Assembly (NCBI GenBank): GCA_002699085.1
Contig: PAAR01000016.1
Span: forward strand, 1 to 64,000
DNA length: 64,000 nucleotides
Reading direction: 5' to 3'
Source of the DNA: Micavibrio sp.
GTDB taxonomy: Bacteria > Pseudomonadota > Alphaproteobacteria > Micavibrionales > UBA9664
This document shows, in pieces, positions 37,394-49,408 of this stretch. The position numbers and the translations under genes were made by a program. Below the pieces are notes generated by a model that searched no databases, was not told where the DNA came from, and saw only the letters and a list, made by a program, of their open reading frames with translations. Numbering within the stretch: position 1 is the first letter of the stretch; the number at the start of each line of letters is the position of its first letter.

Positions 37394-37836
37394 GCCAACT
37401 AACCTTTGCCCCAATCCCGAATGAGATACTGCGCCGGACAGATTTGAGTCACGGCGCAAAGCTCTGTTGTGCGCGTCTTATTCAGTATGCGGGCAAGGAT
37501 GGACAGGCTTTCCCAAAACTCGCCACGCTGGGGGAAGAGCTGGGTATGTCGCCCCGTGCGGTTCAAAGATTCCTAACTGAATTGGAAAGCTATAAACTGC
37601 TGACAACGCAACAACGGGGGCGTGGTCAATCGAATATCTACCATGTGGATAAGTCGATACTTATCCACAGCCCCAAACTTACCACGACAGAAGTGTCGTG
37701 TTTAGACACGCCGAAACTGTCCACTCTAGGCACGCCAGAAGTGTCCACACCATATAAAGGAAGAAAAGAAAACTTTAAAAAAGAAATAGAAAAGATAACA
37801 GCAGGCCTTGTGCATAACATGCGAATGCCGCGCTGA
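37390..37836 (+). CDS. HTH protein, probable replication initiator carrying the origin
   Basis: Protein of 148 residues. The N-terminal HTH_36-type domain (PIPNEILRRTDLSHGAKLCC, then FPKLATLGEELGMSPRAVQR) is typical of phage replication initiators. The C-terminal half is low complexity with repeats (TPKLST, TPEVST) and basic residues. These repeats are translated from 24-bp DNA iterons. The inverted DnaA boxes at 37644-37669 also lie inside the gene. The layout mirrors the O gene of lambda, where the origin is inside the initiator. Shorter than most initiators, so it may be truncated. Confidence 0.65.
   Translation: MSQLTFAPIPNEILRRTDLSHGAKLCCARLIQYAGKDGQAFPKLATLGEELGMSPRAVQRFLTELESYKLLTTQQRGRGQSNIYHVDKSILIHSPKLTTTEVSCLDTPKLSTLGTPEVSTPYKGRKENFKKEIEKITAGLVHNMRMPR
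37644..37748. other. candidate prophage replication origin (DnaA boxes plus iterons)
   Basis: TGTGGATAAGT (37644-37654), CGAT, ACTTATCCACA (37659-37669) is a perfect 11-bp inverted repeat. It contains two head-to-head consensus DnaA boxes, TTATCCACA. Downstream are three related 20-bp units at a strict 24-bp period: 37681-37700 (degenerate), 37705-37724 and 37729-37748. The last two match at 16 of 20 positions around CACGCC...TGTCCAC. An A-rich stretch (about 37750-37800) follows and could be the unwinding element. Confidence 0.6.
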
Positions 37837-37867
37837 TCCAAAAAAGAATAAGCAAAAACGGATGCTA

Positions 37868-37880
37868 ATTGACTTGATAA
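37868..37880 (+). promoter_or_regulatory. shared promoter-like motif ATTGACTTGATAA, copy 1
   Basis: ATTGACTTGATAA, with TGAAGCGTT 10 nt later, 46 bp before the ATG at 37927. The same 13-mer with TGAAGCATT at the same spacing precedes the minus-strand DUF3489 gene at 50767-50755. TTGACT could serve as a -35 box. Confidence 0.5.
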
Positions 37881-37926
37881 CCCTCGGAAATGAAGCGTTA
37901 CTGGTGTTAACAAAGGAGCAAAAACG

Positions 37927-38145
37927 ATGACAAACACACAAGAAAAAAGAACGGCGCTGGACGCCTTTATCGAACACAAAACCCGCATTGACGAGATGCT
38001 GGAGCGCCTGCAAGCGGCAAGCGCAGATCATTTTGAAACCAACCCCGATGACATACGCTGGGGCGACGCAGGGTTTTTGGCAGACATTGCTGGCGACCTG
38101 CAACACATCACCGACCGTGTTTTCAAGGAGGGTGAATATGCCTAA
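37927..38145 (+). CDS. small phage protein, 72 residues
   Basis: Mostly helical, starting TNTQEKRTALDAFIEHKTRI, with a Trp-containing loop (DDIRWGDAGFLADIAGDLQH). AAAGGAGC precedes the ATG. It overlaps the DUF6900 gene by 8 bp, whose Shine-Dalgarno sequence AAGGAGG lies in its 3' end. This pairing with DUF6900 is common on mobile elements. No known function. Confidence 0.65.
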   Translation: MTNTQEKRTALDAFIEHKTRIDEMLERLQAASADHFETNPDDIRWGDAGFLADIAGDLQHITDRVFKEGEYA

Positions 38146-38314
38146 AGCCAGCCAACAGAATATTGATCAGCTTTTGACTGAAATCGCCAAGAAGGATTTG
38201 AACCTTGAAACGCTGGAAACCCGAAACAGCGACAGCCTCGATTTTCACGACGTGGCCGTCTGGTCTTTGAAAGAGGCTTTGCAGGAGGCGTATGAGGCAA
38301 GAAAACAGGGCTAA
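38138..38314 (+). CDS. DUF6900 protein
   Basis: Protein of 58 residues with the DUF6900 signature LETLETRNSDSLDFHDVAVW in the middle. The start at 38138 is fixed by AAGGAGGGTGAAT just upstream; a longer open frame from 37988 overlaps the preceding gene and is not used. DUF6900 proteins are frequent on phages and plasmids and are of unknown function. This is the last gene before the base composition shifts to AT-rich. Confidence 0.75.
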   Translation: MPKASQQNIDQLLTEIAKKDLNLETLETRNSDSLDFHDVAVWSLKEALQEAYEARKQG

Positions 38315-38321
38315 AAAAATC

Positions 38322-38349
38322 TTGCAAATATAAAAGTTTGTTTTATAAT
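38322..38349 (+). promoter_or_regulatory. sigma-70 promoter of the AAA/DUF4143 gene
   Basis: TTGCAA (38322-38327), 16-bp spacer, TATAAT (38344-38349), 44 bp before the ATG at 38394. The -10 box is a perfect consensus, suggesting that the gene is expressed independently of the phage early operon. Confidence 0.6.
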
Positions 38350-38393
38350 TTATAAAAGATAGATTTATACGAACAAATTAAAAAGGTATAGCA

Positions 38394-39638
38394 ATGGCGC
38401 ATATTAACCGGCATATCAGGAGCAAGCTTCTCAAGGCTCTAGAAGTTAGTCCTGTTGTTTTTCTCAACGGCCCCCGTCAGGCCGGTAAAAGCACGCTGGT
38501 TCAAGCGATTGCACAAAAAGAATACCCTGCCGAATATGTAACATTTGATAGTACAACGCAAATGGCTGCTGCTGCCAATGCACCAGAGAGTTATCTCAGA
38601 GAACGTAAGGGCGCATTGATTATCGATGAAGTGCAGCTGGTGCCTGAGATTTTCAGAGCTTTAAAAGTTGTTGTTGATGAGTTGCGTCAAGCGCAAGGCT
38701 CCAGACTTAAAGGTCGTTTTCTTCTTACAGGATCAGCCAATATCATGGCTTTGCCAAAACTCTCAGATCCGCTGGTCGGGCGCATGAATGTTCTCACACT
38801 CTATCCTGTCTCAGGCGCAGAAGCGCTGGGCGGTAATGGTGATTTTATAGAACGATTATTCAATAAAGACTTTGAAGTAGATAAAAACAAACAAAATCTC
38901 TCTGACATTATTCGAACTGCAACATTTCCTGAAATATCGGGGGCAGATATCCACGAGCGCACAACTTGGTTTGATGGCTATCTCACAACGATTTTGCAAA
39001 GAGATGTCCGTGCGCTAGCTGAAATTGAGAAACTCAGCACACTTCCTAACTTGCTTCGTATTCTGGCTAATCGTGCAGGTGGCTTGGTCAATGATGCGGA
39101 TATTGCTCGAGACGCGGGCCTTAATCCTGTGACCTCACGTAATTACAAAACATTGTTTAAGATGCTGTTCCTGACCTTTGAGTTAGCACCATGGTATCGC
39201 AATATTGGCAAACGGCTGGTAAAATCTCCCAAAGGGTATATGACAGATACGTTGTTGCTCTGTCACCTAATGCAATATGAATTAAGCGATCTGGAGAAAA
39301 ACAGACCAGAGCTATTTGGTCATGTACTTGAAAATTTTGTGGCGACAGAACTCCTTAAATTGATGACATTTTGTGATGATAAAATGGACTTATTTCATTT
39401 CAGAACAAGCGATAACAAAGAAGTTGATTTTGTTGTAGAAAAGCCAAATGGGCAATTGGTCGCCATTGAGGTGAAACAACGTGATAGTGTTTCGAAATCT
39501 GATTTCAAAGGATTAGAAGAACTGCAAAACATTACAAGCGATGATTTCGTTTGTGGTGTTGTGCTGTATCGTGGCAAAGATGTCGTGCCTTTTGGGCAGA
39601 ATTTATGGGCTATCCCGATAAGCAATTTATGGGGATAA
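38394..39638 (+). CDS. ATP-binding protein with AAA_14 and DUF4143 domains
   Basis: Protein of 414 residues. Walker A is NGPRQAGKSTLVQAI near residues 25-39. Walker B is ALIIDEVQLVPEIF, and LLTGSANIMAL is sensor-1-like. The DUF4143 domain follows, with a nuclease-like end: RTSDNKEVDFVVEKPNGQLV, VAIEVKQ, similar to a PD-(D/E)xK fold. These proteins are widespread in bacteria and on mobile elements and their job is unclear. It is monocistronic behind its own promoter, AT-rich, and first in the inserted block between phage genes. Confidence 0.88.
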   Translation: MAHINRHIRSKLLKALEVSPVVFLNGPRQAGKSTLVQAIAQKEYPAEYVTFDSTTQMAAAANAPESYLRERKGALIIDEVQLVPEIFRALKVVVDELRQAQGSRLKGRFLLTGSANIMALPKLSDPLVGRMNVLTLYPVSGAEALGGNGDFIERLFNKDFEVDKNKQNLSDIIRTATFPEISGADIHERTTWFDGYLTTILQRDVRALAEIEKLSTLPNLLRILANRAGGLVNDADIARDAGLNPVTSRNYKTLFKMLFLTFELAPWYRNIGKRLVKSPKGYMTDTLLLCHLMQYELSDLEKNRPELFGHVLENFVATELLKLMTFCDDKMDLFHFRTSDNKEVDFVVEKPNGQLVAIEVKQRDSVSKSDFKGLEELQNITSDDFVCGVVLYRGKDVVPFGQNLWAIPISNLWG

Positions 39639-39680
39639 TTTCTCTTGTTATTTTTTTGAATCAAAGTTATTATTAAGATA

Positions 39681-40043
39681 ATGAAAAATTTTATGCACAT
39701 ATTTGTACTGGCTACTTTTTTGCTGGGTGGGTTTTTATCCTCCCCGGCTGTGCATGCTTTTGACGACGCTGGATCTTTGAGTTGTGTCACGGCTGATTGT
39801 GAACAATCGCAATCAGCTGATAACCAAAGTACAGATGATAGCTTTCCCAATGAAGAATCTGCGGATAACCATTTGTGCGGTCACTGTGGGCATGGTTGTC
39901 ATCACACTCATTTTTATGGGAACGCATCTGACTTAGGTCATAGCTTAAATGCTAATAAAAACAAGCAATTCAGCCTGAATTCCTCTATGGTCGCTTCTCA
40001 ACTTATTTACGGTCTCAAGCGCCCACCTCGTATCTTTGCCTAA
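39681..40043 (+). CDS. Cys/His-rich secreted protein heading the czc operon
   Basis: Protein of 120 residues with a signal peptide (FVLATFLLGGFLSS, cleavage near AVHA). The mature part is acidic, with a Cys pair (SCVTADC) and a dense metal-ligand cluster, HLCGHCGHGCHHTHF. The C-terminus is LKRPPRIFA. It resembles CzcI/CnrX-like small periplasmic proteins in position and composition, but no family is certain. It precedes czcC by 107 bp containing two hairpins. Its general plan parallels the protein at 20262. Confidence 0.6.
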   Translation: MKNFMHIFVLATFLLGGFLSSPAVHAFDDAGSLSCVTADCEQSQSADNQSTDDSFPNEESADNHLCGHCGHGCHHTHFYGNASDLGHSLNANKNKQFSLNSSMVASQLIYGLKRPPRIFA

Positions 40044-40114
40044 GGGCAAAGTGCGTCTAGATTTATCCTTATTATCATAGACTTTTGCCCGATCTAGGCC
40101 AGCGGCTTTGCTGG
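40044..40114 (+). promoter_or_regulatory. two stem-loops in the leader of czcC
   Basis: GGGCAAA...GTCTA (40044-40059) pairs with TAGAC-TTTTGCCC (40078-40090). A second stem CCAGC-GGCTTT-GCTGG spans 40099-40114. Neither has a T tract, so they are more likely mRNA processing, stability or regulatory structures than terminators. Confidence 0.4.
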
Positions 40115-40150
40115 TATTAATTCCTATCAATCGAGCAAAAGAGATAAACT

Positions 40151-41433
40151 ATGAATAAAAAAATACTTACTTTATTAACCTGTACGGCTCTGTTCTCTAT
40201 GCCGTTACAGAGTAAGGCGCAGAATTTGGAAACAGATCTGCATCCTGTATTCCAAATTGTTTTAGAAAACAATCCCGATATAAAAACGAACCTTGCTTCT
40301 ATCATGTCTGCTGAAGGACAGGCTCTTCAGGCAGGTCTTCGTCCCAACCCTCAAGCAATTATGGAGTTTGAAAACTTTGGGGGCGATGATGATTTTTCCG
40401 GCGTTGATGGCGCTGAATTAACCTTAGGGGTGGAACAGGAAATCGAGATCGCAGGGAAGCGTACATATAGAAAAGATGTTGCAAACTATGCTCTCGCTGC
40501 TGCTAAGCAAGAAGCGGTTTCTCAAATTTTGGCGACATTGGCAAGCACGCATCAATCATATGCAGGTTATGTCATCGCTCAAGAAAGACTGAGGCTCGCC
40601 GAAAGACGTCTGGCATTGGCTGATAAAACCCATGAAGCCGTTAAGAAGCGTGTGAGTACAGCAGCTGCTTCTGATATTCAACACACCAAGGTAGATATCG
40701 AGCAAAAAGCCGCTGCGATTGAAAAAGCGCAAGCCATAGAAGAATTAGCCTCTGCAAAAGCGCAACTAGAGCGTATTTTAGCCAGTGGCGTTGATCAAAT
40801 CAATGAAGGGAGTGGTTTTCTTCAGACGGCTTTTGATGTGCCTGAAAAAGAGCAACTGATTAAGGCGCTAGAAAACCTGCCACAAGCTGAAATGATGAAG
40901 CTGAAAGAACTGCAGGCGCAAAGCAATATAGAACTGGCCAAGGCTTATGGTGTGCCAAATCCTACAATAGGCTTAGGTATTCGCCGTTTTAACGAAACCG
41001 ACAGCAATGCATTTATGGCGACACTTTCTATACCAATTCCTATTTCTGATCGTAATCAGGGGAATATAGCTCAGGCGCGCGCCGAACGGATAGTGGCTGA
41101 GAGTGAAAACAGGTCAACTTTACTGTCGCTGCAAGAAGCTTCAGAAAAAGTGTATCAACAGCTTCTTGCAGCATCTCAGGAAGTTAAATCCTATAAAAAT
41201 GACATTATTCCAAGTGCTCAGAAAGCGTATGAACAGGCCTCTGAAGGTTATAATTCTGGTCGATTCTCCTTTCTAGAGTTATTGGATGCGCAACGAACAC
41301 TCTATGAGATGCAGGAAGCTCAGCTTGATAGCCTGTTGAAGTTACATCAGGCAAAAGCACAAGCTGATTTTCTTATGAATGCCCATGCGCATTTAATTCA
41401 ACAAACAATTTCTCTAAAAACAGGAGACCAAAA

Positions 41434-41437
<4 letters not shown>
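40151..41437 (+). CDS. czcC: outer-membrane factor of the Czc-type metal efflux system
   Basis: TolC-like channel of 428 residues with signal peptide (MKKILTLLTCTALFSMPLQS-like, cleaved near SKAQ) and no lipobox. It starts with the CzcC-type NNPDIKTNLASIMSAEGQ and GLRPNPQAIMEFENFGG block. The second repeat contains FNETDSNAFMATLSIPIPIS and SFLELLDAQRTLYEMQEAQL. It is joined to czcB by ATGA overlap. It is distinct from the NodT-type channels earlier in the window. Confidence 0.92.
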
Positions 41438-46643
<5,206 letters not shown>

Positions 46644-46683
46644 GAGCGGACAGGACGAACAGAATCGCCTAGTCTAATCAATA

Positions 46684-46787
46684 CAATCGCCGGAGTAGCA
46701 TCTCAAGGCCACGCAATCATTCACTTTGGGCGTGGCTTTTGCTTTTTCCCTTCCCTGTTATAGCAGATAAGGTACTTCCGGCGATTG
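46684..46787. repeat. 11-bp perfect inverted repeat flanking the czc terminator
   Basis: CAATCGCCGGA (46684-46694) and TCCGGCGATTG (46777-46787) are exact reverse complements. With one gap the match extends through GCTAC/GGTAC. The repeats enclose the terminator at 46708-46740. They lie where the cargo block meets the methyltransferase genes. They could be ends of a lost small insertion, a REP-like element or a bulky mRNA 3' structure. Confidence 0.5.
46708..46745 (+). terminator. intrinsic terminator of the czc operon
   Basis: GCCACGC (46708-46714) and GCGTGGC (46730-46736) form a perfect 7-bp stem followed by TTTTGCTTTTT. It lies 65 bp after the CDF stop codon. Confidence 0.8.
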
Positions 46788-46844
46788 AACCCTATGCGGC
46801 GGGCTTAGGCGCAAGAGTTTTTTAGCGCCAGAAGATTTTTTTGG

Positions 46845-46928
46845 GTACGCGCCCCCACCGCCAATCATCAAAAAACCAGTCAGAGCAACGTGTTCAAGGT
46901 GCGTACCTTGGCGCGTACTCATGCGTAC
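46845..46928. promoter_or_regulatory. GCGTAC repeats upstream of the cytosine methyltransferase
   Basis: GCGTAC at 46901-46906, 46913-46918 and 46923-46928 (about one helical turn apart) and inverted GTACGC at 46845-46850. One copy is inside AAGGT-GCGT-ACCTT. A 6-bp pair AGTCAG (46878) / CTGACT (46929) encloses the three direct copies. Probable operator in the leader of the methyltransferase gene. Confidence 0.4.
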
Positions 46929-46955
46929 CTGACTGCAAAAAAGGAATTTGAATTT

Positions 46956-48152
46956 GTGGATCATCATTCCCTTAACATTTTGTCCTTGTGCGCCGGTGTC
47001 GGCGGACTCGACCTCGGCATCCGAGTGGCGCAGCCAAATGCTCGAGCAGTCTGTTTTGTCGAGATCGAAGCCTTTGCGTGCGAAATCCTGGCAACGCGCA
47101 TGGAAGACAAAAGCCTGGACGAAGCGCCTATTTGGACGGATTTACGATCCTTTGACGGCAAGCCATGGCGTGGCATCGTGGATTGCATCACTGCAGGATA
47201 TCCATGCCAACCATTCTCCGTCGCCGGAAAACAAAAAGGCAAAGACGACCCGCGTCACCTCTGGCCAGATGTGTACAGGATTGTGCGGGAGATACGCCCA
47301 CGGATCTGCTTCTTCGAAAACGTCCCCGGACATTTACGATTGGGGTTTGAACAAGTCCATGATGACCTTCGAGAATTGGGTTACAGCGTTAAGGCAGGCC
47401 TGTTCTCAGCGGAGGAAATCGGTGCATCTCACAAACGCGAACGCCTCTTCATTTTGGCGTACCGTGAAAGCGACCGAGCCAACGAGTGGCTGTCTGAGCT
47501 CAGAGAAATTCAAAGAACGGATGAATGCGGGCATGCCCTTGAGCCTGCGGGATCAGGTGAAGCATCTCTGGCCGACAGTCCGTGTTTCTTCTGCGAATGG
47601 CCCGTGCCAAAAGGAAATCCAGAACAACAATCCGAAATGCCGTCTGGAAGTATCAGTGGTGAATTGGCCGACACCGACGGCACAAGACTTCAAGAAACGC
47701 GGTCCGAATTCATCACAGAAGGGATTGGCGGAGACATCGGTCAACTGGGCAACGCCGAACACGCTGGATCATTTACCTGTGAGATCTCCCGAGGCGATGG
47801 ACAGGCTGATGGGGCCAAATGGCCAGCGTGCAGGCAGATCCCGCCCGAGCAATCTGCGGGAGCAGATCATGTGGCCAACGGTGACCGCTCAGGATTCCAA
47901 GAACAATGCGGGGCCGAGCCAATTTGTGCGGAACACCAAACCATTGAATGTGGAAGCTGTTTGCCATTCCCACCCGGACCCGAAGGTGATTGGGAGGGAA
48001 TCCCAGCCGGTCTTAAACCCGCAATTTGTCGAATGGCTGATGGGCTGGCCAATCGGGTGGACAGAATTCGCGCCTGTGGAAACGGTGTCGTCCCATTGGC
48101 TGCCGCTCATGCGTGGGTCGTTCTTACAACTGCAGCAAATGGAGGAAAATAG
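46956..48152 (+). CDS. dcm: phage DNA (cytosine-5) methyltransferase
   Basis: C5-methyltransferase of 398 residues. GTG at 46956 is chosen because it follows AAGGAA and gives the usual N-terminus (HSLNILSLCAGVGGLDLGI); the frame is open back to 46890. Motif I is LCAGVGGLDLGI and motif IV is GYPCQPFSVAG with the catalytic Cys. Motif VI is FFENVPG, motif VIII GASHKRERLFIL and motif X RACGNGVVP. The region between VIII and X is low-complexity, with repeated LADT/LGNA/VANG phrases, and is also open in frame 1 (see the overlapping entry). It protects phage DNA from host restriction or modifies its own targets. Confidence 0.9.
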   Translation: MDHHSLNILSLCAGVGGLDLGIRVAQPNARAVCFVEIEAFACEILATRMEDKSLDEAPIWTDLRSFDGKPWRGIVDCITAGYPCQPFSVAGKQKGKDDPRHLWPDVYRIVREIRPRICFFENVPGHLRLGFEQVHDDLRELGYSVKAGLFSAEEIGASHKRERLFILAYRESDRANEWLSELREIQRTDECGHALEPAGSGEASLADSPCFFCEWPVPKGNPEQQSEMPSGSISGELADTDGTRLQETRSEFITEGIGGDIGQLGNAEHAGSFTCEISRGDGQADGAKWPACRQIPPEQSAGADHVANGDRSGFQEQCGAEPICAEHQTIECGSCLPFPPGPEGDWEGIPAGLKPAICRMADGLANRVDRIRACGNGVVPLAAAHAWVVLTTAANGGK

Positions 48153-48165
48153 AAACCATGACTGA
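47521..48165 (+). other. overlapping reading frame with WPTP/LNPxFVEWLMGWP motifs inside the methyltransferase gene
   Basis: In frame 1, within the methyltransferase gene (frame 3), an ATG at 47521 opens 214 codons. They read LRDQVKHLWPTV, VVNWPTPTAQD, NWATPNTLD, LREQIMWPTVTAQD and LNPQFVEWLMGWPIGWTEF. These repeated W(P/A)T phrases and the LNPxFVEWLMGWPxGWT motif are well known from phage methyltransferase C-terminal regions. The frame has no stop from 46948 and ends over the start of the next gene. Either both frames are used or one is a relic; sequence alone does not decide. Confidence 0.5.
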
Positions 48166-49408
48166 TGCAAAATCAAAAGAATTGAAAATCGAACATGTAT
48201 CGGTTGATGAACTGATCCCTTATGCCAAAAATGCCCGCACCCATTCTGATACGCAGGTGTCGCAGATTGCCGCGTCCATGACAGAGTTTGGCTTTGTGAA
48301 TCCTATTCTGCTGGGTGAGGATAATATCATCATTGCAGGGCATGGGCGTTTGATGGCGGCGAAATTGCTGGGCATGAAAAATGTACCGACCATTCGCCTC
48401 AACCATTTGAATGAGGCACAACGTCGTGCGCTGGTGATTGCCGATAATAAAATCGCCGAGAATGCCGGTTGGGATGAAAGCCTGCTGCGTGAAGAATTAT
48501 CAGCACTCGAAGATCTGGATTTCAACATAGATCTGCTTGGTTTTAATATTGAAGAGCTTGATAATCTGTTCTTGGATGATGCTAACGCCTCTGGCGGTTT
48601 AACCGATGAGGATGCTGCGCCTGAGGTGCCGGAAACGCCTGTCAGTGTCCCTGGCGATATCTGGATTTGCGGAGATCACAAGGTGCTGTGCGGCGATTCC
48701 ACGATGATTGATAGCTATAACGCCCTGTTGGGTGAGGAGCTGGCCGATATGGTCTTTACCGATCCGCCTTATAACGTTAATTACGCCAATTCCATGAAAG
48801 ACAAAATGCGCGGTAAAGCCCGCCCAATCCAAAATGATAATCTGGGCGAAGGCTTTGGCGAATTTCTCTATGATGTTTGCACTAACCTGATGATGGTGTG
48901 CAAAGGCGCGATGTATGTGTGCATGAGCTCATCGGAGCTTCATACCCTGCACGGCGCGTTTGTTGGCGCGGGTGGCAAATGGTCAACCTTTATCATCTGG
49001 GCAAAAAATACCTTCACGCTGGGGCGTGCGGATTACCAACGCCAGTACGAGCCGATCCTTTATGGCTGGAAAGATGGGCATGAGCATTTTTGGTGCGGGG
49101 CAAGAGATCAAAGCGATGTCTGGTTTGTAAACAAGCCCGTAAAAAACGACCTGCACCCGACCATGAAACCTGTGGAGCTGGTGGAACGCGCTATTCATAA
49201 TTCCAGCAAGACTAAAGATATTGTGCTGGATGCGTTTGGCGGGTCAGGATCAACCATGATCGCCTGCGAAAAAACAGGTCGCCGCGCCCGCTTAATTGAG
49301 CTTGATCCGAAATATGTTGATGTGATCGTCAAACGCTGGGAGGATTTTACGGGGAAGAAAGCAATTCATGCTGAAAAAGGAGAAGAATTTGGTATAATGG
49401 CAAAATGA
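48158..49408 (+). CDS. ParB-domain N6-adenine/N4-cytosine DNA methyltransferase
   Basis: Protein of 416 residues. The ATG at 48158 follows GGAGGAAAAT. The ParB/sulfiredoxin-like N-terminal domain contains VDELIPYAKNARTHSDTQVS and IIAGHGRLMAAKLLGM. The methyltransferase domain has catalytic FTDPPYNVNYAN (motif IV) before SAM motif I DAFGGSGSTMIACEKTGR, the beta-group order. Such fused enzymes are typical phage orphan methyltransferases located just before terminase genes. It overlaps the next gene by ATGA. Confidence 0.92.
   Translation: MTDAKSKELKIEHVSVDELIPYAKNARTHSDTQVSQIAASMTEFGFVNPILLGEDNIIIAGHGRLMAAKLLGMKNVPTIRLNHLNEAQRRALVIADNKIAENAGWDESLLREELSALEDLDFNIDLLGFNIEELDNLFLDDANASGGLTDEDAAPEVPETPVSVPGDIWICGDHKVLCGDSTMIDSYNALLGEELADMVFTDPPYNVNYANSMKDKMRGKARPIQNDNLGEGFGEFLYDVCTNLMMVCKGAMYVCMSSSELHTLHGAFVGAGGKWSTFIIWAKNTFTLGRADYQRQYEPILYGWKDGHEHFWCGARDQSDVWFVNKPVKNDLHPTMKPVELVERAIHNSSKTKDIVLDAFGGSGSTMIACEKTGRRARLIELDPKYVDVIVKRWEDFTGKKAIHAEKGEEFGIMAK

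Noticed and set aside
37681-37748. CRISPR-like repeats
   Set aside because: Only three imperfect 20-bp units with 4-bp gaps inside a coding sequence; they fit origin iterons, not repeat-spacer units.
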